Shown here: one piece after another, positions 11,806 through 19,233 of the stretch | Layout of the letters: each line of letters starts with the position of its first letter | Numbering within the stretch: the first letter of the stretch is position 1 | Origin: Halosimplex rubrum | GTDB taxonomy: Archaea > Halobacteriota > Halobacteria > Halobacteriales > Haloarculaceae | Direction of reading: 5' to 3' | NCBI RefSeq assembly: GCF_013415885.1 | Contig: NZ_CP058910.1 | Location: 4,340,001 to 4,404,000 of the forward strand | DNA length: 64,000 bases | The notes under the pieces: generated by a model | Database searches by the model: none | The model's input: the letters and a program-made list of their open reading frames with translations, nothing else | What the model was told of the DNA's origin: nothing | Translations under genes and position numbers: made by a program

Positions 11806-11878
11806 GGCCCCACGTTGTGCGCTTCGGGGCATAAAGTGGCGGTATCGCGGACGTGGGGGCGCCGGAGCGGCCGGTCGA

Positions 11879-12892
11879 TCAGTCGCCGCGTTCCCTGGCA
11901 GCCTGGACCTCGTCGAGGTACGCTCGCCACACCCGTTCGGGCTCCGCGCAGGCGATACTGGAGATGGACGCGCAGCCGTCGTATCCCCACGTGAACACGC
12001 TGTCGACGCCGCGGTCGACGGCTGTCCGCGTCGCCGTCCGGACCGCCTCGTCCGCGTCCGGCCCCAGGCGGAACCCCTGGATCCAGATCTGGCTCCGCAG
12101 CCCGTGGCGGCCGGCGAGGTCGACCACCTTCTCGGCGAAGTAGCCGACGAACGACGCCGGCGAGTCGGCGCCCTCGAAGACGCCCCAGTAGGGGTCGGTG
12201 GCGAGCACGTCGAGGTCGTCGCAGACGGCCAGGGTCTCCCAGTCGGTCAGGCCGTGTTCCGCGTCCTCGCTCGGGAGGAGACAGACGGCGTTCTCCGCGC
12301 CAGCCTCGGCGGTGATCGCCATCATCTCACGGAGAAAGTCCAGGAGCGAGTCGGCCTTGAACGCCCGCACGTCGTCGGTCTCCTCGGAGGGCATCTCGCG
12401 GCCGTATTCGGCCTCGAACGCCGCGCGACAGCGCTCGCAGCGACAGCCCCACGCGCCGTCCGGGAATTCGCGGTCGAACCACTCGGGGATGAACCAGTGT
12501 GGCTCGTCCCAGAACAGCACGTCCGCGCCGAGCCCCGCCGCCGAGCGCGTCCACTCGCGCATGTACTCCCGGAAATCGGGGTGGTTGAAACACGCCGCGG
12601 CGATCCGCTCGCCGTCGCTCGTGACCTGGCAGGCGTCGGGGTTCCGCCCGACGAACTCCGAGAGCGCCTCGCCGCCGAAGACGCGGCCGACGCTCCAGGG
12701 GTTGACGTAGGTCCGGAAGCCCCGGTCCGCGCTGGCGGCGACGATGTCGGCCATCGTCTCCTCGTAGTACATGCGGTCGCGCTCGCTGTAGGTGTGCAAC
12801 ACGGCGTTCAGTCCCTCGTCCGCGAAGCGGTCGAGGTCCCGCACCGCGTGGTCCCGGTTCCGCACACCGAAGTAGCTCGTTCCGTATTCCAT
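11879..12892 (-). CDS. TIM-barrel glycoside-hydrolase-like protein
   Basis: A 337-residue cytoplasmic protein from the ATG at 12892 (MEYGTSYFGVRN). The strand/helix rhythm of a TIM barrel is visible: GLNAVLHTYS, FRTYVNPWSVG, ADVLFWDEPHWF, LDVLATDPYWG, RSQIWIQGF and VDSVFTWGYDG. DEPH and the later acidic residues are candidates for catalysis. A WGCRCERCRAAFEAEYG motif near residue 155 is typical of several uncharacterised glycosidase-like families that carry a C-x-C-x2-C knot after the fourth strand. No exact GH family can be assigned. The 12893-13050 gap separates it from a divergent PIG-L deacetylase gene. Confidence 0.6.
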   Translation of the reverse strand: MEYGTSYFGVRNRDHAVRDLDRFADEGLNAVLHTYSERDRMYYEETMADIVAASADRGFRTYVNPWSVGRVFGGEALSEFVGRNPDACQVTSDGERIAAACFNHPDFREYMREWTRSAAGLGADVLFWDEPHWFIPEWFDREFPDGAWGCRCERCRAAFEAEYGREMPSEETDDVRAFKADSLLDFLREMMAITAEAGAENAVCLLPSEDAEHGLTDWETLAVCDDLDVLATDPYWGVFEGADSPASFVGYFAEKVVDLAGRHGLRSQIWIQGFRLGPDADEAVRTATRTAVDRGVDSVFTWGYDGCASISSIACAEPERVWRAYLDEVQAARERGD

Positions 12893-13053
12893 GGTGGGGT
12901 CCCGACGCGCCAGAACGGTCGCCGTCGGATACGCGACGTAGGTCCTCCGCCACAAAAAACGCGAGTCCCCCGGTAGTTCTCTCCCCCTGGCGCGGCGACC
13001 GGTGGTCGAGACGGGGCGCAACGGTTTCGGTCGTCCGGGTCAGAGACGGGAGC

Positions 13054-13881
13054 GTGACCGACCCCAGCCTCCTCGTCGTCGGCGCCCACCCGGACGACTG
13101 CGCGATCAAGGCCGGCGGCATCGCCGCGGAGTACGTCGACGCCGGCCGCGACGTGACCTTCCTCTCGGTGACCGACGGGAGCGCGGGCCACCACGAGGAC
13201 GACCGCGAGACCGTCGCCGCCCGCCGCAAGCGCGAGACCGAGGCCGTCGCCGAGACGCTCGGGATCGACTACGAGGTGTTCGACATCCCCGACGGCGAAC
13301 TCGAACCGTCGCTCGAACACCGCCACCGGCTGACCCGGTTCGTCCGCGAGGTCGAACCCGACCTCGTCCTGGGCCCGCGACCGAACGACTACCACCCCGA
13401 CCACCGCTACACCGCCGAACTACTGCGAGACACCGCATACATGCTGATCGTCCCGAACGTCTGTCCCGACACGCCGCCGCTGGACGACGACCCCGTCTTC
13501 GGCTACGTCGCCGACGGCTTCGGCAAGCCCGCGCCGTTCGAGCCCGACGTCGTGTTGGACGTATCCGACGCCGCCGAGCGGAAATTCGACGCGCTGGACT
13601 GCCACGAGTCGCAGATGTACGAGTGGCTCCCCTACACCTTCGGCGCCCTCGACGAGGTGCCCGACGGCGACGACGAACGCCGCGAGTGGCTCGCGACGGC
13701 GGGGATCGACCACTTCTCGGCGAACACCGAGGTGAACGTCGCCGACCGCTTCCGGACCGAACTGAGAGAGCGCTACGGCGACGACCGCGGTGCGGCCGTC
13801 GACCACGCCGAGGCGGTCGAAATCTCGGAGTACGGCGCGCCGCTGACCGACGACCGGCGCGAGGAACTGTTCTTCTTCTGA
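13054..13881 (+). CDS. PIG-L/LmbE family deacetylase
   Basis: A 275-residue Zn-dependent deacetylase of the PIG-L family, from a GTG start. The metal-binding AHPDD motif (LLVVGAHPDDCAIKAGG) lies at residues ~10-14 and the third ligand motif HPDH (NDYHPDHRYTAELL) near residue 113. The family removes acetyl groups from N-acetylglucosaminyl or related substrates. AHPDDCAIKAGG with Cys-Ala replaces the more common E-x-x-x-G context but keeps the metal ligands. It is divergent from the glycosidase-like gene, so both may act on amino-sugar substrates (inference). Confidence 0.85.
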   Translation: MTDPSLLVVGAHPDDCAIKAGGIAAEYVDAGRDVTFLSVTDGSAGHHEDDRETVAARRKRETEAVAETLGIDYEVFDIPDGELEPSLEHRHRLTRFVREVEPDLVLGPRPNDYHPDHRYTAELLRDTAYMLIVPNVCPDTPPLDDDPVFGYVADGFGKPAPFEPDVVLDVSDAAERKFDALDCHESQMYEWLPYTFGALDEVPDGDDERREWLATAGIDHFSANTEVNVADRFRTELRERYGDDRGAAVDHAEAVEISEYGAPLTDDRREELFFF

Positions 13882-13940
13882 CCGGCGCCGGGGGCGGCGG
13901 CCGCCGAGACGGGCCGAGACCGGTCTACTGACGCCGAGAT

Positions 13941-13947
13941 TTAAATA
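13941..13947 (+). promoter_or_regulatory. TATA box of LURP-one gene
   Basis: TTAAATA lies 27-33 bases before the ATG at 13974. This is the spacing expected for an archaeal TATA box serving a leaderless or very short-leader transcript. Confidence 0.55.
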
Positions 13948-13973
13948 CCAGGGGTGGAACAGTTAGGGCGTAC

Positions 13974-14549
13974 ATGGCTGGGAGTTACGATATCACGGGG
14001 ATCGAGCTGGGAGACGACAGCTACACCGTCGAACAGTCGCTGATACGGAACAAGTACAAGGCGATGGACGCGGCGGGCAACGTCGTCCTCCGGGGCAAAC
14101 AGAAGATGCTGAAGATGAAAGAGGAGTTCCCGTTCACGGACGGGAACGACAACGAGGTGTTCACCGTCAAGGCCGGCGGCATCATCGACGTGGCCGGCAA
14201 CTACGTCCTCTCGGACGCCCAGACGGGCGAGGACCTGGTCGTCCTCGACAACGACTACTCGCTGCTGCAGGACACCTGGAAGATCCGCGACGCCCGCGAC
14301 GAGTCGAAACTCGCGGAGATCAACTCCCGCGGCGCGCTGGTGACGATGGCACGGAACCTCGTCCCCTTCGGCGGCTGGATCCCCCACAAGTACGAGATCA
14401 CCGACCTCGACGGCAACCACGTCGGCTCAATCGACGGGCAGTTCTCGCTGAAGGACCGCTACGAGATCACCATCGACGACGCCAGCAGCGTCCCGAAAGA
14501 GCCCATCGTCGCCGCCGCGATGGTCATCGACGCGATCCAGGGGAACTGA
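13974..14549 (+). CDS. LURP-one-related / scramblase-like protein
   Basis: A 191-residue protein with the LURP-one/tubby-like (DUF567) beta-barrel pattern: YTVEQSLIRNKYKAMDAAGNVVLRGKQKMLKMKEEF (read in pieces), then VFTVKAGGIIDVAGNYVLSDAQTG, then KYEITDLDGNHVGSIDGQFSLKDRYEI. The family is widespread in haloarchaea; its function is unproven, with a membrane or lipid association suspected from its phospholipid-scramblase relatives. No signal peptide or transmembrane helix is present. The hydrophobic C-terminal EPIVAAAMVIDAI resembles the buried helix of the tubby fold. Confidence 0.8.
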   Translation: MAGSYDITGIELGDDSYTVEQSLIRNKYKAMDAAGNVVLRGKQKMLKMKEEFPFTDGNDNEVFTVKAGGIIDVAGNYVLSDAQTGEDLVVLDNDYSLLQDTWKIRDARDESKLAEINSRGALVTMARNLVPFGGWIPHKYEITDLDGNHVGSIDGQFSLKDRYEITIDDASSVPKEPIVAAAMVIDAIQGN

Positions 14550-14580
14550 CGCCGCTCCCGTCGGGTTCGGGGTCCGCCGC

Positions 14581-14697
14581 GACCGGCCGGGCACGGCGGA
14601 CGATGCCGTCGAGCGGCGCGACCGGCCGGGCACGGCGGACGATGCCGTCGAGCGGCGCGACCGGCCGGGCACGGCGGACGATGCCGTCGAGCGGCGC
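14581..14697. repeat. 39-bp tandem repeat, three perfect copies
   Basis: A 39-base unit begins GACCGGCCGGGCACGGCGGA and ends GTCGAGCGGCGC. It is repeated three times at 14581, 14620 and 14659, followed by the first six bases of a fourth copy. It lies in the convergent intergenic space between the LURP-one gene and the next minus-strand gene. The unit is a multiple of three, but no convincing gene reads through it. Confidence 0.9.
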
Positions 14698-14735
14698 GAC
14701 CGGACGACCGCTCGCCGATCCGCTTCCGTCGGGAC

Positions 14736-15143
14736 TCACTCCGGGTCGGCGTCGTGCTTCCACTCGCGCTTCTGGCGGCGCTCGGCGACGTGGTGGCGGC
14801 CGTCGGCCAGGTCACCCCGGGCGCGGTCGGCCACCCCGCTCACGTCGGCCATGAAGTCCCGTTCGAACGACGCCAGCACGTCGTACGACCAGCGGTCCTC
14901 GTCGACGACGCCGCGGGGGAGATGACTGTCACGGATCTCGTCGGCGAGGTCCGTGTGGCCGCTCTCGCGGAGCAACGCCTCGGCCGATTCGAGGTGCTCC
15001 ATCGCGTGGCCGGTGTTGTGGTGGAACGCGACGAGTTTCCCGTGTGCTCGCCGGAGCCACTCGACACCGAGTTCGACCTCGTGGAGCGCCTCGACTTCCC
15101 GTTCGGTCAGGTCGTCGCCCGGCCGTTCGTCGTCGGAGTCCAT
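14736..15143 (-). CDS. Hypothetical acidic helical protein
   Basis: A 135-residue protein from the ATG at 15143 (MDSDDERPGDDLTEREVEALHEVELG). It is predicted to be mostly helical, with a long amphipathic His-containing segment (LRRAHGKLVAFHHNTGHAMEHLESAEALL) and a later DRWSYDVLASFERDFMADV helix. The clustered His and Glu residues could bind metal, as in four-helix-bundle proteins, but this is speculation. I do not recognise a family. The start at 15158 would add five residues and is less likely. Confidence 0.6.
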   Translation of the reverse strand: MDSDDERPGDDLTEREVEALHEVELGVEWLRRAHGKLVAFHHNTGHAMEHLESAEALLRESGHTDLADEIRDSHLPRGVVDEDRWSYDVLASFERDFMADVSGVADRARGDLADGRHHVAERRQKREWKHDADPE

Positions 15144-15189
15144 GCGAACGTCTAGCAACCGGGCGGAGAAAGGGCTGTCGCCGCCGTTC

Positions 15190-16548
15190 TCAGGCGTAGG
15201 CGGCGAACTCCTCGCCGAAGACGAGGAAGTACGCGACCCCGGCGATGCCCACGACGGTCGCGACGGAGAAGGCCAGTTCCGGACCGGCGGTCAGCGTCGC
15301 CAGCGGACCTGCGGGCAGGTCGACCGTCCAGGCGCTGTCGTAGAGATACCCCCCCAGGGCGGCGCTGGGGATCACGATGGCGTTCCGGAGGAGGTAGTAC
15401 GCCCCGGTCACGCGGCCGCCGGCGTCGCGCTCGGCGGGCCCGACGATGAGCGCCTTGTGCGAGGGGAGCCCGGCGAACCGCAGTCCCGAAAAGGCGAACA
15501 GGACGGTGACGACCAGCGGGTCGGCCGGGGCGAAGATGAGCAGGGCCGGGAAGACGGCGTAGACGGCGAACCCGAGCGCGACGACGGGCTTGAGGCCGAC
15601 GCGCTCGGCGGCGAGCGCCGCCGGTGCCATCGAGACGAGCGCGACGACCATCTCGACGCCCAGCAGGACGCCGAAGAACACGGCCGGACTGAGATAGAAG
15701 CCGGCGACGGTCGCGTCGAGTTCCCAGATGCGGGTGATCACGAGGATGAAGAAGCCGTACACCATGCCGTTGGCGAACCGCACCAGCGTGTCGGCGACCA
15801 GCAGCGGCCGGAGCGGGTCGGGCAACTCGGCGAGGTCGCTCCGGATCTGGGAGAGGCCTTCGAACTCCGTGCCGAACGAGTCGGCGTCGGCCTCGTAGCT
15901 GACGTGCTGGATCGCCGTGGCGACGACGCCGAAGACGACCGCGACGCCGAGGACGTACAGGAAACCGGGGAGGATGCTCGACTCGCTCCCCCCGCCGACG
16001 AGAAAGAGGAGGCCGGCGGCCAGCAGCGGACCGACCAGGAAAGCCGTCCGGCGGAACGTCTCCGTGCTGGCGAACCCGCGGGCCAGCCGGTCGTCGGGCA
16101 CGCTCTGTTTGACGATAGCGAACGTCGCGCCCAGCCCGAACGACTTCCAGGCCTGGGCGAGCACGAGGCCGACGAAGATCCAGAGCCAGGGTTCGAGGAC
16201 GACCGCGCCGAGGTCGATGGGACCGACGAGCGGCGCGACCAGCCAGAACAGGAACCCCAGCGTCGAGAGCAGGCCGAACAGCGTCAGGGCGTAGCGCGAC
16301 CCGACGCGGTCGGAGAAGACGCCGCCGGCGTAGGGGTAGACCGCGCTGATGACGTTACCGAACGAGCCGTAGAGCCCGACGACGAAGGGGGAGGCGCCGA
16401 GGACGACCAGGTACTCCGAGAGGTAGCGGCCGGTCATCTGGAAGCCGAGGCTGAAGGCGAACATCGCCAGCGAGAGGACGAGCACGTCCCGCTCCAGCGA
16501 GACGAACTGCCGCACCGTCGACCGGACGCTCGGCGACTCCGTTGCCAT
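15190..16548 (-). CDS. MFS transporter
   Basis: A 452-residue integral membrane protein with about twelve hydrophobic helices and the major-facilitator loop 2-3 motif GGVFSDRVGSRYALTLFG near residue 80 (G-x-x-x-D-R-x-G-x-R). A central cytoplasmic loop (YEADADSFGTEFEGLSQIRSDLAELP) separates the two six-helix halves. The substrate cannot be inferred; neighbours give no clue. There is no signal peptide, but a cytoplasmic N-terminal tail, MATESPSVRSTVRQFV. Confidence 0.85.
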   Translation of the reverse strand: MATESPSVRSTVRQFVSLERDVLVLSLAMFAFSLGFQMTGRYLSEYLVVLGASPFVVGLYGSFGNVISAVYPYAGGVFSDRVGSRYALTLFGLLSTLGFLFWLVAPLVGPIDLGAVVLEPWLWIFVGLVLAQAWKSFGLGATFAIVKQSVPDDRLARGFASTETFRRTAFLVGPLLAAGLLFLVGGGSESSILPGFLYVLGVAVVFGVVATAIQHVSYEADADSFGTEFEGLSQIRSDLAELPDPLRPLLVADTLVRFANGMVYGFFILVITRIWELDATVAGFYLSPAVFFGVLLGVEMVVALVSMAPAALAAERVGLKPVVALGFAVYAVFPALLIFAPADPLVVTVLFAFSGLRFAGLPSHKALIVGPAERDAGGRVTGAYYLLRNAIVIPSAALGGYLYDSAWTVDLPAGPLATLTAGPELAFSVATVVGIAGVAYFLVFGEEFAAYA

Positions 16549-16709
16549 GGTCGGGAGTTCACTCCCCCCGACCTAAACCTCGGCGACGCGGCGACGATTT
16601 CCGGTTTCACGCTCCCCTGCGGGACGGTCTCGACCGCTCGGCGATACAGTCGGCCGGGGGGCTTCGGTGGCGGTCCGGTGCCGGTCGCCGCGCCGTCCGG
16701 GTCCGACGG

Positions 16710-17948
16710 TCACTCGCCGCGGCGCCGTGCGGCCAGAGCGCCGACGAGGAGCGCGACGAGCGCGCCCGCGACGCCGAAGCCCGGCCCCAGTCCGCCGGCG
16801 GTTTCGGCCGGCGTTCCAGTGACCGTGGGCGAGGCGGTCGCCGTTCCCGTCGCGGTCGCGGTCGCCGCGCCGCCCGACCCGACGCCCTCGACGGTGACCG
16901 TCGCTTCGCGGCCGTCGGCTTCGGCCGCGATCGTGACGTTCCCGGGGCTCTCGACCGGGACGCTGATGACGCCGTCGCCGTCGGTCTCGCCGACGGTCGT
17001 GCCCGCTCGGTCCACCGATGCGTTGGGGACGGGGTTGCCGTACTCGTCGGTGACGGTCACCCGGACCGACTCGCCGACGACGACCCGATCGTTGTCGGCG
17101 CGGAGGCTGATAGCGGAGGTCCGCTGGATGGTCGCGTTCAGCGTGGTCTCGGACTCGCGGACGCGGAGCCGCTCGGTGACCGAGTCGTACCCGGGCTTGG
17201 TGACCGTGACCTCGTAGGCGCCGTTGACGGGGACGCTCACGCTGACGGTTCCGGTCCCCTGGGTGGTCACGTCGGCGACGCCCGGGACGGTGACGTTCGC
17301 GTTCGTCACCGCCCGCGGCGGGTCGAAGTGGTCGTCGCTGACCGCGAACGTGACCAGCACCGACTCCTGGCGGATCCCCATCCGTTCGCTGACCTCCCCG
17401 TCGACGGTCAGCGTCGTCCGGTTGCGCAGGTACCCCTCCTTGAACGTGACGAGCGTGTAGTTGCCCTGCTCGATCTCGGGCGTCGTGAGCCGGCCGTCCG
17501 CGGCCGTCCGCTCGTTGAGGACCGGCTGGCCGTCGTGGAACATGCGGACGATGGCGTTCCCGACCGGACCGCTCGCCCCCTCGACGGTGACCGTCGCCCG
17601 GCCGGCCTGGGCGACTTCGATCGTCACGTCGCCCTCGCTGGCGTTCTCGACGACGTAGGGCTGGTTTCGGACGTAGTGCGGGTGGTCGACCCGGATGGTC
17701 ACGTCGGCGCCCTCGTCCACGTCGACGAACGCCTTGCCGTTGCCGGCGGTAGTGCGGTTGACCGGCCCCCCGTCGTCCCACGTGGCAATCAGCTCCGCGT
17801 CGCTCAGCGGGTTCCCCCCCTCGTCGACGACGGTGACGGTGAGTGTGACGCTGTCCGACGACTGCGCGCCGACTCCCCCGACGAACGACGCGCTGGCGAC
17901 GAACACCGCGAACGCGATCGTAACTACCTTCGTGCGTCCCCGTGACAT
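16710..17948 (-). CDS. Secreted carboxypeptidase-regulatory-like protein with PGF-CTERM
   Basis: A 412-residue exported protein. The N-terminus MSRGRTKVVTIAFAVFVASASFVGGVGAQ is a Sec-type signal peptide (start at 17948; the ATG at 17975 adds nine residues). The body is built from four or five beta-sandwich repeats of the type V-T-V-x-D-E-x-G-N-P-L/V-x-x-A, as in carboxypeptidase regulatory-like or PEGA/Big domains, ending VTVEGVGSGG. A Thr/Ala-rich spacer, probably O-glycosylated, then precedes GLGPGFGVAGALVALLVGALAARRR. This is the PGF-CTERM sorting signal processed by archaeosortase A for lipid anchoring. It is likely an S-layer-associated surface protein. Confidence 0.8.
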   Translation of the reverse strand: MSRGRTKVVTIAFAVFVASASFVGGVGAQSSDSVTLTVTVVDEGGNPLSDAELIATWDDGGPVNRTTAGNGKAFVDVDEGADVTIRVDHPHYVRNQPYVVENASEGDVTIEVAQAGRATVTVEGASGPVGNAIVRMFHDGQPVLNERTAADGRLTTPEIEQGNYTLVTFKEGYLRNRTTLTVDGEVSERMGIRQESVLVTFAVSDDHFDPPRAVTNANVTVPGVADVTTQGTGTVSVSVPVNGAYEVTVTKPGYDSVTERLRVRESETTLNATIQRTSAISLRADNDRVVVGESVRVTVTDEYGNPVPNASVDRAGTTVGETDGDGVISVPVESPGNVTIAAEADGREATVTVEGVGSGGAATATATGTATASPTVTGTPAETAGGLGPGFGVAGALVALLVGALAARRRGE

Positions 17949-18080
17949 AGCTGGACCCTCGACTGGCCACCTCATATCTCTGTCGGCATTTCACCGTCGC
18001 CCCGTCCCGCGCATCCGCGGGCTCCCGACCCCCGGGCCGTCCAGCCCGCCGCGCCCGTTGGGCGGCGAAGCCGCGGTCGG

Positions 18081-18210
18081 CGACCGCCCTCGAAGTCCTC
18101 GGTCAGCGACCGCCGTCGAGGTCCTCGGTCAGCGACCGCCCTCGAAGTCCTCGGTCAGCGACCGCCGTCGAGGTCCTCGGTCAGCGACCGCCGTCGAGGT
18201 CCTCGGCCAG
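18081..18210. repeat. 26-bp tandem repeat that duplicates the 3' end of the kinase gene
   Basis: Five copies spaced exactly 26 bases apart start at 18081, 18107, 18133, 18159 and 18185 (CGACCGCC[C/G]TCGA[A/G]GTCCTCGG). The rightmost copy is the true end of the kinase gene: on the minus strand it encodes EDLDGGR followed by TGA. Each further copy, past the stop, repeats the same coding end plus stop, with two alternating sequence variants. It looks like slippage or recombination expansion of a gene terminus. Confidence 0.9.
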
Positions 18211-19122
18211 CGACTCGACCTCTTCGCGGCTCGCGGTCGTCATCGCGCCGGGGATCGTCCGCGCCAGCGTCGCGCTCGCCACGCCGTAGGTGAGCGCCTC
18301 GCTCGCGCCCGCACCCGAGAGCACCCGTTCGAGGAAGGCGCCGGTGAAGGCCTCGTGCTGGCCCGTCGGGTCGACCGCGTCGACCTCGATGCCGTCCTGC
18401 TCGTGGATCACGCCGTCGCTGCAGACCAGCGCCCCGCGTTCGCTCCGCGTGATCACGACCGTGTCGAACGACCGCTTGGAGGCGATGGCGTGGGCGAACT
18501 TCCGGGGTTCGTCGGTCCGGTCGAATATCGTCCGGGCCTGGTCTTCGTTGGCGATCAGCACGTCGACGGCGTCGAACACCCCGTCCATCGTCTCGCGGGC
18601 CGCCTCGACCGACCAGAGACCGGGCTGGAAGTCGAGATCCATCGCGACGAGGCCGTTGCCCGCCGCCCGGAGGACCGCCTCGGCGGTCTCGACGATATCG
18701 CCCGATAGCGAGAGCGTGCTCCCGGCGACGAAGGTGGCGTCGGCCCGCTGGATCCGGTCCATCGGCAACTCGCCGGGCGTCACCGAGGCCGCGGCGGCCC
18801 GGTCGCGGTCCTGCAACAGCCGGTCCGTCCGCGGGGTCGGCCCCTGTTCGGCGAACTGGAGTCCCTGCCGGCCCGCCTCGGCCCACGCGATCTCCGTGTC
18901 GACGCCGTGGGCGTGCAGCGTCCGCTCGACCCGCCGACCCAGCGGCGAGTCCGGCAGTTTCGACAGCCACGTCGCGTCGGTCCCCATCGCGCTCGCCGCC
19001 ACCGCGACGTTGCTCTCCGTGCCCGATACCCGCATCCGCACGTCCTCGGCCGTCTCGAGTCGCTCCTCGCCGACCGGCGACAGCCGCAACGAGGTCTCAC
19101 CGAACGTAACCAGCTCTGTCAT
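18181..19122 (-). CDS. kdgK: PfkB-family sugar kinase, KDG-kinase-like
   Basis: A 313-residue ribokinase-fold protein. N-terminal family features are MTELVTFGETSLRLSP, then SGTESNVAVAASAMG (the substrate-binding G-x-x-x-N-x-A), and MDLDFQPGLW in the middle. The C-terminal PfkB signature, normally D-T-x-G-A-G-D-x-F-x-x-G, reads DPTGQHEAFTGAF around residue 255, so the usual GAGD becomes GQHE. Haloarchaeal 2-keto-3-deoxy-gluconate kinases feed the semi-phosphorylative Entner-Doudoroff pathway; the assignment rests on overall resemblance and is moderately sure. The gene ends within a 26-bp tandem repeat array. Confidence 0.6.
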   Translation of the reverse strand: MTELVTFGETSLRLSPVGEERLETAEDVRMRVSGTESNVAVAASAMGTDATWLSKLPDSPLGRRVERTLHAHGVDTEIAWAEAGRQGLQFAEQGPTPRTDRLLQDRDRAAAASVTPGELPMDRIQRADATFVAGSTLSLSGDIVETAEAVLRAAGNGLVAMDLDFQPGLWSVEAARETMDGVFDAVDVLIANEDQARTIFDRTDEPRKFAHAIASKRSFDTVVITRSERGALVCSDGVIHEQDGIEVDAVDPTGQHEAFTGAFLERVLSGAGASEALTYGVASATLARTIPGAMTTASREEVESLAEDLDGGR

Positions 19123-19233
19123 ACCCCTCCGATCGGTAGCATCCGGTTTAGTTCATTTGGCGTTCGATAGTCGCGGCCAGGTGTTCGTCCGAGGGGGGCC
19201 GCCCTCGCCACTGGTTCCCCCGGAGACGCGCTC

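Noticed and set aside
18081-18210. Possible CRISPR array
   Set aside because: Units are directly adjacent with no unique spacers, so this is a simple tandem repeat. The same holds for the 39-bp array at 14581-14697.
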